64,000 nucleotides of DNA from Rufibacter sediminis (GTDB lineage: Bacteria > Bacteroidota > Bacteroidia > Cytophagales > Hymenobacteraceae): contig NZ_JACOAF010000010.1 in assembly GCF_014269285.1 (NCBI RefSeq), positions 23,272 to 87,271 of the forward strand, written 5' to 3'. The notes beneath the pieces were generated by a model that saw only the letters and a program-made list of their open reading frames with translations, was not told the origin of the DNA and searched no databases. Position 1 is the stretch's first letter. Every line of letters starts with the position of its first letter. Both the position numbers and the translations under genes were made by a program. Shown piece by piece: positions 23,324 to 32,049 of this stretch.

Positions 23324-24304
23324 ATGTATTTCAATAATGTGATAGAGGCCATTGGTAATACACCTCTGGTGAAGCTGAACAGCGTCACGGACGGGGTGAA
23401 GGCCACGGTATTGGCGAAAGTAGAATATTTCAACCCGGGCAACTCCGTGAAAGACCGCATGGCCCTGCGCATGGTGGAAGACGCCGAAAAAGCAGGCATC
23501 CTGAAGCCGGGCGGCACCATCATTGAAGGAACCTCGGGCAATACCGGCATGGGCCTGGCGCTGGCCGCCATCGCCAAAGGCTACAAGTGCATCTTCACCA
23601 TGTCTGACAAGCAGAGCGCAGAGAAGATCAACATCCTGAAAGCGGTGGGAGCCGAGGTGGTGGTGTGCCCCACCAACGTAGCCCCTGAGCACCCCGATTC
23701 CTACTATTCCGTGGCCAAGCGCCTGAACCAGGAAATCCCCAACTCGTTTTACCCCAACCAGTACGACAACCTCTCCAACACCGCCGCCCACTATGACACT
23801 AGCGGCCCCGAGATCTGGAAACAGACCGACGGTAACATCACCTGCTTCGCCTCGGGCGTGGGCACGGGCGGTACCATCTGCGGCATCTCCAAATACCTGA
23901 AAGAGCAGAACGCCGGCATCAAGGTGGTGGGCATTGACACCTACGGCTCCGTGTTCAAGAAATACAAGGAGACCGGCATCTTTGACGAGGAGGAGATCTA
24001 CCCGTACGCCACTGAGGGCATCGGGGAAGACATCCTGCCCAAGAACGTGAACTTCGACCTGATTGACACCTTCATCAAGGTAACCGACAAAGACGGCGCC
24101 CTCATGACCCGCCGCCTGGCCAAGGAAGAAGGTCTGTTTGTGGGCTGGTCCTGCGGATCGGCGGTATTCGGCGCGTTGGAGTACGCCAAAGAGCACCTCA
24201 CCGAGAACGATACTCTGGTGGTGGTACTGCCCGACCACGGCACCCGCTACCTGGCCAAAATCTACAACGATGACTGGATGCGGGCGCAAGGCTACCTGGA
24301 CTAA
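23324..24304 (+). CDS. PLP-dependent cystathionine beta-synthase-like / cysteine synthase family enzyme
   Basis: 326 residues of fold-type II PLP enzyme. The PLP Lys is in NPGNSVKDRMAL, the substrate loop is EGTSGNTGMGLALA and the phosphate loop is GVGTGGTICGI. The segments EHPDSYYSVAKRLNQEIPNS and AHYDTSGPEIW read more like cystathionine beta-synthase than CysK. There are no C-terminal Bateman domains, so S-adenosylmethionine control as in the human enzyme is not expected. The likely reaction joins serine (or O-acetylserine) to homocysteine or sulfide. With metH and metF in the same window it bears on homocysteine use, but it is not their neighbour. Confidence 0.88.
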   Translation: MYFNNVIEAIGNTPLVKLNSVTDGVKATVLAKVEYFNPGNSVKDRMALRMVEDAEKAGILKPGGTIIEGTSGNTGMGLALAAIAKGYKCIFTMSDKQSAEKINILKAVGAEVVVCPTNVAPEHPDSYYSVAKRLNQEIPNSFYPNQYDNLSNTAAHYDTSGPEIWKQTDGNITCFASGVGTGGTICGISKYLKEQNAGIKVVGIDTYGSVFKKYKETGIFDEEEIYPYATEGIGEDILPKNVNFDLIDTFIKVTDKDGALMTRRLAKEEGLFVGWSCGSAVFGALEYAKEHLTENDTLVVVLPDHGTRYLAKIYNDDWMRAQGYLD

Positions 24305-24310
24305 GCACCC

Positions 24311-24349
24311 CGGTTTACCGCCTGTTTTCTGAAAATAAGCCCTAAACGG
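24311..24349. repeat. IPR copy 11
   Basis: CGGTTTACCGCCTGTTTTC faces TGAAAATAAGCCCTAAACGG, starting 6 bp past the CBS-like stop and running into a separate terminator stem. Confidence 0.75.
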
Positions 24350-24373
24350 CCACCCACTGCGGGTGGCCGTTTT
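24344..24373 (+). terminator. Intrinsic terminator after the CBS-like gene
   Basis: A perfect 12-bp stem: AAACGGCCACCC (24344-24355), loop ACTGC, GGGTGGCCGTTT (24361-24372), then T. Confidence 0.85.
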
Positions 24374-24429
24374 CTTTGGCCGTGCGCCCCGTCTGGTGTT
24401 GCCCAGGTACAGCGTTGGCTGAGCTGGGG

Positions 24430-24437
24430 TAACTTTG
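24430..24437 (+). promoter_or_regulatory. Bacteroidota -7 promoter box
   Basis: TAACTTTG matches TAnnTTTG upstream of the histidine kinase gene, giving a leader of roughly 120 bases to the ATG at 24565. Confidence 0.45.
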
Positions 24438-24564
24438 TGCGGCCCCGGCCCGTTTGAAGCAACACTATACTTTCAACATTCAGGCAGTGCTTCTCTTGCA
24501 GATCCCTTCACGTACCCTCCCCACCACCCCAGCCGATGCTCCTGTAGCAGGAGGACTGGCTCTG

Positions 24565-25761
24565 ATGGGCGAATTTTTGATAGTGACGGCCTATGTGCTG
24601 GTAGCGGGCTTTCTGTTTTACCTGGCCTTTCGGCGGGAAGACCGCGAGCGGAAGTGGGTCATGGCTTTGTTTGGCATGATCGCTTTAATGGGCGGGGCCG
24701 TGCACGGGCTTAACTTCTGGAACTACGGCGCCGGGGGGGAGACCTTCCATATTCTGCGGCTGGTGTTTGGGGCCGTGGCCTTGGTGGGGGCTTTCCTGCT
24801 GTTCAGGGCCATTACCGGTCTCATGGCCATTCCGGGGCTCCGGCAACTGCAGAAAGCCAACGAGGAACTACAGGAGCAGCTAAAGGAACGGGAAAATGCC
24901 CAACTGGAGCTGCGTGAAGCGCACCAGGCGCTGGAAGACCGTGTGCAGCGGAGCAGTGCCCAGGCCATTACCGCCAACCGGGAACTGGAGCGGCAGATCG
25001 AGAACCGCAAACGCGCCGAAAAACAGCTCATTTCCAAAAACTACGAGTTAATCAAGAAGAACGCCGACCTGGACGACTTTGTCTACTACGCCTCGCGCGA
25101 CCTGAAAGGCCCCGTGCTCAACGTGGCCGGTCTGGTGGAAGCCATCCGGGAGGAGCTGCCGCCGGGGAACCCCGAGTTCGCCCAATTGTTTGACCGTCTG
25201 GATGACTCCGTCTCCAGCATCCACCGGAAACTGAACAACCTGGCCGAGGTCAGCCGCATCCAGAAACCCGTGGAAGACGCGCAGATGAGCATGGTCTCCT
25301 TTGACCATGTCTTGCAACAGGTGAAAGAGAACCTAGCAACGGTGATCCAAGCCGCGCAGGCCCACCTGCAGGCAGATTTCTCAGCAGCGCCCGCGGTTTA
25401 TTTCTCCCGAGACAATCTTTACAGTCTGCTCCTCAACCTGATCTCCAACTCCATTAAATACCGTGAGCCTCAGCGCCCTTTGCTAATTTCCCTCTCCACC
25501 AGCCTCCAGGACCAGTACCTGGTTTTGAAGGTGCAAGACAACGGCATCGGGATTGATTTGGAACAGTATGGACAACATTTGTTTTCTTTGTTCCGGCGTT
25601 TCCATGATCACGTGGAGGGCAGCGGCGTTGGATTATACATTATTAAACGCGTCATGGACAACAACCGCGGCAAAGTGGAGGTGGAAAGCGTGCCCGGAGA
25701 AGGCACCACTTTCCTGCTGTATTTTGTGAACCATGACCAAGAGACCGGACCAAGGATATGA
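24565..25761 (+). CDS. Membrane histidine kinase-like protein lacking the phosphoacceptor His
   Basis: 398 residues from the ATG at 24565, chosen for the GGAGGA ribosome-binding site 9 bp upstream; a TTG-start frame begins at 24454. Three N-terminal membrane helices (to about 95) are followed by a coiled coil (about 105-160), a HisKA-like segment and a HATPase domain with N box NLISNSIKYR, G1 DNGIGID and G2 GSGVGLYIIKRVMD. The expected ASHDLK phosphoacceptor box reads ASRDLKGP, so residue 178 is Arg (codon CGC at 25096) instead of His. ATP binding looks intact, but His autophosphorylation cannot occur at this site. It overlaps the downstream receiver gene by 4 bp. Confidence 0.88.
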   Translation: MGEFLIVTAYVLVAGFLFYLAFRREDRERKWVMALFGMIALMGGAVHGLNFWNYGAGGETFHILRLVFGAVALVGAFLLFRAITGLMAIPGLRQLQKANEELQEQLKERENAQLELREAHQALEDRVQRSSAQAITANRELERQIENRKRAEKQLISKNYELIKKNADLDDFVYYASRDLKGPVLNVAGLVEAIREELPPGNPEFAQLFDRLDDSVSSIHRKLNNLAEVSRIQKPVEDAQMSMVSFDHVLQQVKENLATVIQAAQAHLQADFSAAPAVYFSRDNLYSLLLNLISNSIKYREPQRPLLISLSTSLQDQYLVLKVQDNGIGIDLEQYGQHLFSLFRRFHDHVEGSGVGLYIIKRVMDNNRGKVEVESVPGEGTTFLLYFVNHDQETGPRI

Positions 25762-26189
25762 AAAAACTGAAGGGCATCATGCTCATCGATGACGATGATA
25801 CGAACAATTTCCTGAACCAGCGCTTGCTGAACCGGATGCAGATCACCGAGAAGATCAAGGAATTCCGAAACGGCAAGCAGGCGTTTGACTTTCTGTACAA
25901 CATCAGTGCCGGGCATTACGAGGTAACCTCGCCGGAATACTTCAAACCTGCGCTTATTCTGCTGGACATCAACATGCCCGTCATGAACGGTTTTGAGTTC
26001 CTCTCCCTGTTTGAGAAGCTGGACGCCGATTTCCGGAAAGACATTGTGCTGGCGCTCCTTTCCACCTCTGAACACAGCCAGGACACCGAGCGGGCCGCCG
26101 CCAGCAAGATCGCTTATATCACCAAGCCCCTCACCACCCAAAAAGTACAGGACCTGCTGGATGCCCATTTCCAGAATCAGGAAGCGTGA
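25758..26189 (+). CDS. Single-domain response regulator (receiver only)
   Basis: 143 residues, a CheY-like receiver with no output domain. The acidic pocket (MLIDDDDTNNF), phospho-acceptor Asp70 (LLDINMPVMNGFEF), switch Ser/Thr (ALLSTS) and Lys123 (ITKPL) are all present, so it can be phosphorylated. Its ATGA overlap with the kinase-like gene means the two are translationally coupled. As the kinase partner lacks its His, the phosphoryl source may be another kinase, with the partner acting as a phosphatase or scaffold; that is inference. Confidence 0.92.
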   Translation: MKKLKGIMLIDDDDTNNFLNQRLLNRMQITEKIKEFRNGKQAFDFLYNISAGHYEVTSPEYFKPALILLDINMPVMNGFEFLSLFEKLDADFRKDIVLALLSTSEHSQDTERAAASKIAYITKPLTTQKVQDLLDAHFQNQEA

Positions 26190-26246
26190 AGAGAGAAGGC
26201 AGTGTCAAGAGTAGCGCCGTGATAAAACCTGCGCAGAAGTTTACAG

Positions 26247-26290
26247 GAGCGTTTTTAGGCTGGTTTTCAGAAATCAACTCCAAAACGCTC
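26247..26290. repeat. IPR copy 12
   Basis: GAGCGTTTTTAGGCTGGTTTTC faces AGAAATCAACTCCAAAACGC, ending CTC. It lies between the convergent receiver and TauE/SafE genes, as a shared terminator would. Confidence 0.75.
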
Positions 26291-26326
26291 TTTCTTTTTA
26301 CCGGCGATCAAGGGTGAGAAGCGGGG

Positions 26327-27163
26327 CTAAAACTCGTACTTGAGGAAGATGTGCACCATCACGCTCACGCCTGCCAGCATCAGGCCAATGCCAATGAGCC
26401 GTTCAGAGGATTGCTGGGTAGGGGAGCTGTTCCCTTTGATGGTTTTGCCCAGCAAGGCGCCCAGCGCGAAGGCCAGCATCAGCGGCATGCTTTTGGTCCA
26501 GTCAATGTGCCCCAGCCAGTAATGCGACGAGATCCCCGACAGGCTGGTGATGATCAGGATAAACAAGGAAGTGGAGATGGCAATCTGCGACGGGATTTTA
26601 AACGCCCTGATCATGATGGGCGTCTGCAGAAAGCCCCCGCCAATGCCAAACAACCCCGCAATGGTGCCGGTGCACAACCCGAAGAATGCCATCAGCCCCC
26701 CGTTCAGCCGATACGCCAGGTGCTTGGGATGGTTCTTCCGGATGAAGGAGGTAGGCATCCGGTTGATGCGGTACATCATGCCACGCTGGCGTTTCTGCTC
26801 CTGTTTATGGGTGGCCAGCATGTAAACCCCTACCACCAGCACAAACAGAGAAAACAAAATCTGCATCTGGAGCACTGGCATGTAGGCCACCAGAAACGCC
26901 CCGATCAACGTACCCAGCATGGCCGGAAACTGCAGCAGCGAAGCCACCACGTAGTCAATGCTTTTCTCCCGGAAATTGAAGATGGAAGACACCAGCGCCG
27001 CCGGAAGCAGCGCCGTCATGGCCGTGCCAATAGCCAGCTCAATGGGGTACTGAAAGAACATGATCAGGATGGGAACCATGAACACCCCGCCGCCAAAACC
27101 AACCATGGTCCCGAAGGCGCTGACCATAATCCCCACCGCAAAAAGGAGTATATCTGTTACCAA
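26327..27163 (-). CDS. TauE/SafE family sulfite/organosulfonate exporter
   Basis: 278 residues with about eight membrane helices in two repeated halves, each carrying the family glycine-rich loop (MVGFGGGVFMVPIL near the N-terminus; GLFGIGGGFLQTPIM near residue 175). TauE/SafE proteins move sulfite, sulfonates or other small anions across the inner membrane; the substrate cannot be told from the sequence. The start read here is TTG, with AAAAGGAG lying just inside the frame, so a later start is possible. No operon partner is evident. Confidence 0.88.
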   Translation of the reverse strand: MVTDILLFAVGIMVSAFGTMVGFGGGVFMVPILIMFFQYPIELAIGTAMTALLPAALVSSIFNFREKSIDYVVASLLQFPAMLGTLIGAFLVAYMPVLQMQILFSLFVLVVGVYMLATHKQEQKRQRGMMYRINRMPTSFIRKNHPKHLAYRLNGGLMAFFGLCTGTIAGLFGIGGGFLQTPIMIRAFKIPSQIAISTSLFILIITSLSGISSHYWLGHIDWTKSMPLMLAFALGALLGKTIKGNSSPTQQSSERLIGIGLMLAGVSVMVHIFLKYEF

Positions 27164-27409
27164 GCCGTGTTTTCAGTAAGGATCATGTCAGAAAATGAAG
27201 AGCTGTTCAGGTAAAGGCGAACCCTTGCTGCTGCAGCGGGTTGCCGTTGGTGTTATACAAAGAAGCTTCTACCGCTTACTGCCCCGCAGAGGGATTGGTT
27301 GCTGACTCAAAAGCAAAAACTTTGCCAGTGGCAGTTCACATAAGAGGACTTCCCGAGGCGCAAAAGTCGTAAATTCTCGGTTCAACCCGTTTAGGGCTTC
27401 TTTCAGCTT
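27164..27409. other. Intergenic gap, no gene seen
   Basis: Between the TauE/SafE start and the adenine deaminase terminator. It holds a degenerate IPR left arm near 27387-27402 (CCGTTTAGGGCTTCTTTC) with no matching right arm. Nothing else is recognised. Confidence 0.5.
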
Positions 27410-27449
27410 CTTCCCCGGCGGGTTCTTTTCGGAAAGCCCGCCGGGGAAG
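27410..27449 (-). terminator. Intrinsic terminator of adenine deaminase
   Basis: A perfect 13-bp GC-rich stem: CTTCCCCGGCGGG (27410-27422) and CCCGCCGGGGAAG (27437-27449), 19 bp past the stop of the minus-strand gene. Confidence 0.75.
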
Positions 27450-27468
27450 GGGAAGTTTCAGTGCCGAA

Positions 27469-29127
27469 TTATTTTCCGGTGAGGGTTTTGCTCGCTACAT
27501 CCACAAACTGGAAATGCTGCCCGTCAAACAAGCCTTTGTCGCTGAGCTTTAAGGCGGGAATTACCAAAAGGGCCATAAACGACAAGGTCATGAACGGCGA
27601 GGTGAGGGTGCTGCCCAGCTCTTTGGCAGAACGGTCCAGTTTAGCGTACTGCTCGGCTACCCAATAGCCATCCTCCGGCGACATGATCCCGGCCACGGGC
27701 AGCGGAAGAACCATTTCCTGATCTCCGTTTACCGTTGATATGCCGCCTTTGGCTTCTATGAGCAGGTTCACGGCGCGGCACAGGCTGTCATCGTCTACGC
27801 CCACGGCAATGATGTTGTGGGAGTCATGCCCCACGCTGGAGGCAATGGCGCCGCGCTTCAGCCCGAAGTTCTTGATGAAGGCCAGGGCGGGCTCGGCGTT
27901 CTGGTAGCGGTTCACCACGGTCATCTTCAGAATATCCTGGGCCACGTCGCTTACAATTTGGCCGTCTTCCACTTTGGGGTCCAGTAGCAGCATTCCGGTG
28001 ACCAGTTGCCCGTCATACGGCTCAATAACCCTGATCTTTACGGCTTCCTGCGCCGGGAACCGGAACTGTTGCGGGCTTTTAGCCTCCGCATGGAAATTGT
28101 TGACGATCTCGCTGGGCGTGAATTCAATCTTGCTCTGCCCGTTCTCTGCTACCAACTTGCCGTTGATGTAGGTTCTGAGCACCTTGAAGTTCTCCGGGTT
28201 GTCAATCACGATAAAATCGGCGGGATCTTTCTCTTGGAGCAGGCCTACTTCCAGTTTGTAGTGCTGCACCGGATTCACGCAGGCGGCCTGTAGCACGTGG
28301 AACAAATCATGCCCTTTGGCCAGTGACCGTTTCACCAGCTCATTGATGTGGCTTTCCACCAGGTTGTCGGGGTGCTTGTCATCGGAGCAGAACATGATTT
28401 TGTCCGGGTACTGGGCCAGCAGTTCTATCAGGGCTTCAAAGTTCTTCGCGGCGCTGCCTTCCCGGATCAGGATTTTCATGCCGGCGGCTATTTTGTCCAG
28501 GGCTTCCTCGGCGGTGAAACACTCGTGGTCGGTGGTCATGCCGGCGGCAGCGTAGGCCTGGGCTTCGGCACCCCGCAGGCCGGGCGCGTGGCCGTCTACC
28601 TGCTTATCGAATTTCTGGGCCAGGGTGATTTTCTGCATCACCAGATCATCGCCGTTCAGGACGCCGGGCCAGTTCATCATCTCGGCCAGGTACTTCACCT
28701 CGGGCCGCAGGAAAAGTTCTTCAATGTCCTCGGGGGTGATTTCGGCCCCGGCGGTTTCAAAAGGCGTGGCGGGCACGCAGGAAGGCGCCCCGAAGTAAAA
28801 CTTGAACGGCACTTTTTTGGCATTGTCCAGCATGTACTCCACGCCTTTCAGCCCCAGTACGTTGCCAATCTCGTGCGGGTCTGAGACGGTGGCCACCGTG
28901 CCGTGCGGCACCGCCAGGCGCGCGAACTCAGAGGGCACCAGCATGGAGCTTTCCACGTGCACGTGCGCATCAATGAACCCCGGTAAAATATAGTGTGTTT
29001 CGGTGACAGGTTCCCGGATGATGCTGGTAATCTGGCCATCCATGATCTCCAGGGTGCCCTGGTAGATTTCCCGGTGCAGCACATCTATGATGTTGCCGCT
29101 CAATTTGTAGAATCTGGATGTAGCCAT
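27469..29127 (-). CDS. ade: Adenine deaminase
   Basis: 552 residues of the amidohydrolase superfamily, converting adenine to hypoxanthine and ammonia for purine salvage. The N-terminal metal-site motif is [15 protein letters not shown]; further conserved blocks are [31 protein letters not shown] and the C-terminal [16 protein letters not shown], which separates this family from other amidohydrolases. The length is normal. It is monocistronic, with an IPR copy in its leader. Confidence 0.95.
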   Translation of the reverse strand: MATSRFYKLSGNIIDVLHREIYQGTLEIMDGQITSIIREPVTETHYILPGFIDAHVHVESSMLVPSEFARLAVPHGTVATVSDPHEIGNVLGLKGVEYMLDNAKKVPFKFYFGAPSCVPATPFETAGAEITPEDIEELFLRPEVKYLAEMMNWPGVLNGDDLVMQKITLAQKFDKQVDGHAPGLRGAEAQAYAAAGMTTDHECFTAEEALDKIAAGMKILIREGSAAKNFEALIELLAQYPDKIMFCSDDKHPDNLVESHINELVKRSLAKGHDLFHVLQAACVNPVQHYKLEVGLLQEKDPADFIVIDNPENFKVLRTYINGKLVAENGQSKIEFTPSEIVNNFHAEAKSPQQFRFPAQEAVKIRVIEPYDGQLVTGMLLLDPKVEDGQIVSDVAQDILKMTVVNRYQNAEPALAFIKNFGLKRGAIASSVGHDSHNIIAVGVDDDSLCRAVNLLIEAKGGISTVNGDQEMVLPLPVAGIMSPEDGYWVAEQYAKLDRSAKELGSTLTSPFMTLSFMALLVIPALKLSDKGLFDGQHFQFVDVASKTLTGK

Positions 29128-29130
29128 GGT

Positions 29131-29170
29131 ATGTTTTTGAGGAGTTTTCAGAAAAATGACCGGGAAACAG
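29131..29170. repeat. IPR copy 13, in the ade leader
   Basis: ATGTTTTTGAGGAGTTTTC faces AGAAAAATGACCGGGAAACAG, starting 3 bp upstream of the ade ATG. It is one of the weaker matches. Confidence 0.5.
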
Positions 29171-29212
29171 AGGGGCCCGTAAAAACCCGTAGTGGTTCCG
29201 GCAGAATACGTA

Positions 29213-29220
29213 TATCTTTG
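29213..29220 (+). promoter_or_regulatory. Bacteroidota -7 promoter box
   Basis: TATCTTTG matches TAnnTTTG, 18 bp before the TTG start of the small lipoprotein gene. Confidence 0.55.
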
Positions 29221-29238
29221 CAGTCAAAGTTAACGGTT

Positions 29239-29400
29239 TTGAGAAAGATTTTTTCCCTAGGGTTGCTGTGGTGCTTGCTGCTGGGGGCGGTAAGCCCGGC
29301 CTGTACGCGCAAGTCCACTTCGCTGAGCAAGAAAACCAAGAGTTTTCAGCGCCATCAGCGCTCGGGCAAGGGAATTCCCTGTCCCACCAAAGATTGCTAA
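29239..29400 (+). CDS. Small putative lipoprotein (53 residues)
   Basis: Read from TTG at 29239: MRKIFSLGLLWCLLLGAVSP followed by ACTRKSTS, a basic start, hydrophobic core and lipobox-like SPAC. The mature part is about 30 residues, Lys/Ser-rich (LSKKTKSFQRHQRSGKG) and ends in IPCPTKDC. A -7 box 18 bp upstream and a stop 25 bp before cmk support a real gene. An open frame extends upstream to 28993 without a signal peptide and overlaps ade, so I reject that start. Function unknown. Confidence 0.55.
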   Translation: MRKIFSLGLLWCLLLGAVSPACTRKSTSLSKKTKSFQRHQRSGKGIPCPTKDC

Positions 29401-29425
29401 TGACTATTCACCCTAAGGCACTGGT

Positions 29426-30121
29426 ATGAAGAAGATTGTAGTAGCCCTGGACGGGCACTCTTCGTGCGGTAAAAGCACCACCGCCAAGCAAGTGGCACAA
29501 GAACTAGGCTACGCGTACATAGACACCGGTGCCATGTACCGGGCCGTCACCCTTTATTTTCTGGAGCATTACGTAGACCTCACCAACCCTAAAAAGGTGC
29601 AGGAAGCGTTGAATAATATCGAAGTCACCTTCCACCGGAACCTGAAAACGGGCCGCAACGAGGTGTTCCTGAATGGCCTCAACGTAGAGGACGAGATCCG
29701 GAAGATGTACATCTCAGACAAGGTGAGCGAGGTGAGCGTACTGCCCGCCGTACGCCATGCCATGGTGGCCGAGCAGAAGAAAATGGGCAAGCGCCGCGGC
29801 ATTGTGATGGATGGCCGTGACATTGGTACCGCCGTTTTCCCCGATGCCGAGGTGAAAGTCTTCATGACCGCCGATGTGGAGATCAGGGCCCGCCGCCGAC
29901 AGCAGGAGCTGTTTGAGAAAAAACAGCTGGTGCCGTTCGATGAGATTGTGGAGAACCTGAAAAAGCGCGACCACATTGACTCTACCCGGGCTGAAAGCCC
30001 GCTGAAAATGGCCGATGACGCGCACCTGCTGGATACTTCCCACATCACCGTTGATGAGCAGGTGGATTTTGTCTTGGATTTAGTGGCCTCGGCGTTGCTG
30101 CAAAAAGAACTTGCCCAGTAA
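29426..30121 (+). CDS. cmk: (d)CMP kinase
   Basis: 231 residues phosphorylating CMP and dCMP with ATP. The P-loop is GHSSCGKSTTAKQ, the NMP-binding stretch is YIDTGAMYRAVTLYFLEHY, and MDGRDIGTAVFPDAEVKVFM and ARRRQQE are the usual later blocks. The length is typical for the short bacterial type without an rpsA fusion. ispH follows 100 bp downstream. Confidence 0.95.
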   Translation: MKKIVVALDGHSSCGKSTTAKQVAQELGYAYIDTGAMYRAVTLYFLEHYVDLTNPKKVQEALNNIEVTFHRNLKTGRNEVFLNGLNVEDEIRKMYISDKVSEVSVLPAVRHAMVAEQKKMGKRRGIVMDGRDIGTAVFPDAEVKVFMTADVEIRARRRQQELFEKKQLVPFDEIVENLKKRDHIDSTRAESPLKMADDAHLLDTSHITVDEQVDFVLDLVASALLQKELAQ

Positions 30122-30182
30122 ACCGGTTGTTAGAAGAAGAGAGCTGGCAGGCACTATGCATCAGAAACTATCTCTTACTTTT

Positions 30183-30210
30183 TGTCTTGCTACTTGTGTC
30201 TTGATACTTG
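30183..30210. repeat. Heptanucleotide tandem repeat (TGTCTTG type)
   Basis: Four units: TGTCTTG, CTACTTG, TGTCTTG, ATACTTG. On the other strand the units read CAAGTAT/CAAGACA, close to the CTCAAGA class. It ends 10 bp before the ispH ATG, where a ribosome-binding site would sit. Confidence 0.7.
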
Positions 30211-30220
30211 AGTCGAAAAA

Positions 30221-31114
30221 ATGAACGTAACCATTGACAAAAATTCGGGCTACTGTTTTGGGGTAGAGTTCGCCATTCAGATGGCGGAAGATGAGTTGGA
30301 AGAAGTAGCAGAGTTGTACTGCCTGGGTGACATTGTGCACAACAGCATGGAAGTACAGCGTTTATATAACAAAGGCCTGCGCATCATTGACCGGGAGCAG
30401 CTACAGGAACTCCACGACTGCAAAGTGCTCATCAGAGCCCACGGCGAACCGCCCGAGACCTATGAGACCGCCCTGCGCAACAACCTGGAGCTGATTGACG
30501 CCTCCTGCCCGGTGGTGCTCAAACTGCAGAACCGCGTGAAGCACGCCTATGACTCCATCAAAGCCCACAACGGCCAGATCGTTTTGTACGGCCAGCAAGG
30601 CCACGCCGAGGTGATTGGCCTGGCGGGCCAGACCGGCAATGAGGCCATTGTCATCACCACCGAGGAAGACCTGGACCAACTGGATTATACCCGGCCCATC
30701 ACGCTGTTCAGCCAGACCACCAAAAGCACCAAAGGTTTCTACCGCATGAAGGAACTCATTGAGGAGCGGGTAGCGGCGGTGAAAGCCTCCGGCTTAGAGG
30801 TGTTTGACCTGGATGCGAATGACAGCATCTGCCGCCAGGTGTCTAACCGCGAGCCGCAACTGGACAAATTCGCGCAGCACCATGACGTGGTCATCTTTGT
30901 GAGCGGTAAGAAAAGCTCCAACGGCAAAGCTTTGTACGCAGTCTGCCAGCGGGTGAACCCCAGAAGCTATTTCGTGGAGAACGCCGAGGAACTAGACATG
31001 GCCTGGTTCAAAGACGCCACCTCCGTGGGCATCTGCGGCGCCACTTCCACGCCCATGTGGTTGATGCAGCAAGTAGCCGAGGCCATTCAGGCCCAGCACC
31101 CGGTGACGGTATAA
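30221..31114 (+). CDS. ispH: 4-hydroxy-3-methylbut-2-enyl diphosphate reductase
   Basis: 297 residues, the last enzyme of the non-mevalonate isoprenoid pathway, making IPP and DMAPP. The three iron-sulfur cysteines are in GYCFGVEFA, DASCPVVLKLQ and GICGATSTPMW. The catalytic Glu/His segments are also recognisable (RAHGEPPE; GQQGHAEVIGL). It follows cmk on the same strand; the ATG comes straight after a heptamer repeat and AAAAA. Confidence 0.96.
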   Translation: MNVTIDKNSGYCFGVEFAIQMAEDELEEVAELYCLGDIVHNSMEVQRLYNKGLRIIDREQLQELHDCKVLIRAHGEPPETYETALRNNLELIDASCPVVLKLQNRVKHAYDSIKAHNGQIVLYGQQGHAEVIGLAGQTGNEAIVITTEEDLDQLDYTRPITLFSQTTKSTKGFYRMKELIEERVAAVKASGLEVFDLDANDSICRQVSNREPQLDKFAQHHDVVIFVSGKKSSNGKALYAVCQRVNPRSYFVENAEELDMAWFKDATSVGICGATSTPMWLMQQVAEAIQAQHPVTV

Positions 31115-31149
31115 TTCGCACAACAAAATATTAGAGATTCAGTATATTT

Positions 31150-31175
31150 AAAAGCCCCGGAGACGGGGCTTTTTT
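31150..31175 (+). terminator. Intrinsic terminator of ispH
   Basis: AAAAGCCCCG, loop GAGA, CGGGGCTTTT followed by TT: a compact GC stem with a T-run, 36 bp past the stop. Confidence 0.9.
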
Positions 31176-31190
31176 ACTATTTTCCTGTGT

Positions 31191-31733
31191 ATGAAAAAAA
31201 TCTTACGGTATTTCCTCAACGGTTTCCTGATTGTAGCGCCCATCTCGTTGACCATCTACATCATTGTGGCCACTATTAATTGGCTAGATGAGCTGTTCTG
31301 GTTGAGATACCCGGGTGTAGGGTTGCTGCTGATTGTGATGCTGGTCACGCTAGTGGGGTTTATCGGTTCCTCTTTCCTGGTGAAACCTTTCTTTGTGCTC
31401 ACCGAGCGCATCATGAGCCGTCTGCCGCTGGTGAACATGATCTACTCTTCGCTCAAAGACCTCTTTGACGCGTTTGTGGGCGAAAACCAGAAGTTCAACC
31501 AACCGGTGCTGGTGAAAATGACGCAGTTCAATGATACCTACAAACTGGGTTTCGTGACGCAGTTATCCATGGAGGCCGTGAACATGCCAGATAAAGTGGC
31601 CGTGTATTTCCCGCACTCCTATAACTTTTCCGGGGAGTTGTTCCTGGTGGCCCGCGAGAACGTCACCTACCTGGAGATCCCTAGCAGTGAGGTCATGAAG
31701 TTTGTGGTGTCCGGCGGCGTATCCAAAATATAA
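31191..31733 (+). CDS. DUF502 family membrane protein
   Basis: 180 residues with two N-terminal membrane helices (FLNGFLIVAPISLTIYIIVA; VGLLLIVMLVTLVGFIGSSF) and a soluble C-terminal domain. The conserved family blocks are visible: PLVNMIYSSLKDLFDAF and VAVYFPHSYNFSGELFLV. DUF502 proteins are widespread and their role is not established. The gene is monocistronic between the ispH terminator and two IPR copies. Confidence 0.9.
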   Translation: MKKILRYFLNGFLIVAPISLTIYIIVATINWLDELFWLRYPGVGLLLIVMLVTLVGFIGSSFLVKPFFVLTERIMSRLPLVNMIYSSLKDLFDAFVGENQKFNQPVLVKMTQFNDTYKLGFVTQLSMEAVNMPDKVAVYFPHSYNFSGELFLVARENVTYLEIPSSEVMKFVVSGGVSKI

Positions 31734-31753
31734 AGGCTATTCGTTTACCCAAT

Positions 31754-31792
31754 CCGTTTTAGGCCTGTTTTCCTGATTCTGGCCCTGGAACG
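31754..31792. repeat. IPR copy 14
   Basis: CCGTTTTAGGCCTGTTTTCC faces TGATTCTGGCCCTGGAACG, 21 bp past the DUF502 stop. A second copy follows 15 bp on. Confidence 0.7.
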
Positions 31793-31806
31793 CGCCAGCT
31801 GATAAA

Positions 31807-31849
31807 GCCGTTTTCCGCCTTGTTTTCTTAAAACAAGGCCGAAAGCGGC
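31807..31849. repeat. IPR copy 15
   Basis: GCCGTTTTCCGCCTTGTTTT, loop CTT, then AAAACAAGGCCGAAAGCGGC: a near-perfect 20-bp stem. This and the previous copy form a tandem pair. Confidence 0.8.
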
Positions 31850-32049
31850 TTCTGCTTTTTAGCAGCACAAAGGGAGCCGGAACCGGGCTCAAACCTGGGA
31901 GAGCCGTTGCCCGCCACCATCCAAAAGCAGAAAAGTCGGCTGGGAATCCTATATTTAGCCGATCAAACCTTTGGCTGGCGCACAATCTTTGGAACGGCGT
32001 TTGTTCTTTTACTCCGGTTGCGTGGCCTCTGACTTAAAATTTCCCCTAC

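Noticed and set aside
23219..24289. 356-residue minus-strand ORF opposite the CBS-like gene
   Set aside because: An antisense shadow of a clear PLP enzyme.
26351..27214. 287-residue plus-strand ORF opposite the TauE/SafE gene
   Set aside because: His/Gln/Pro-rich shadow of membrane-protein codons.
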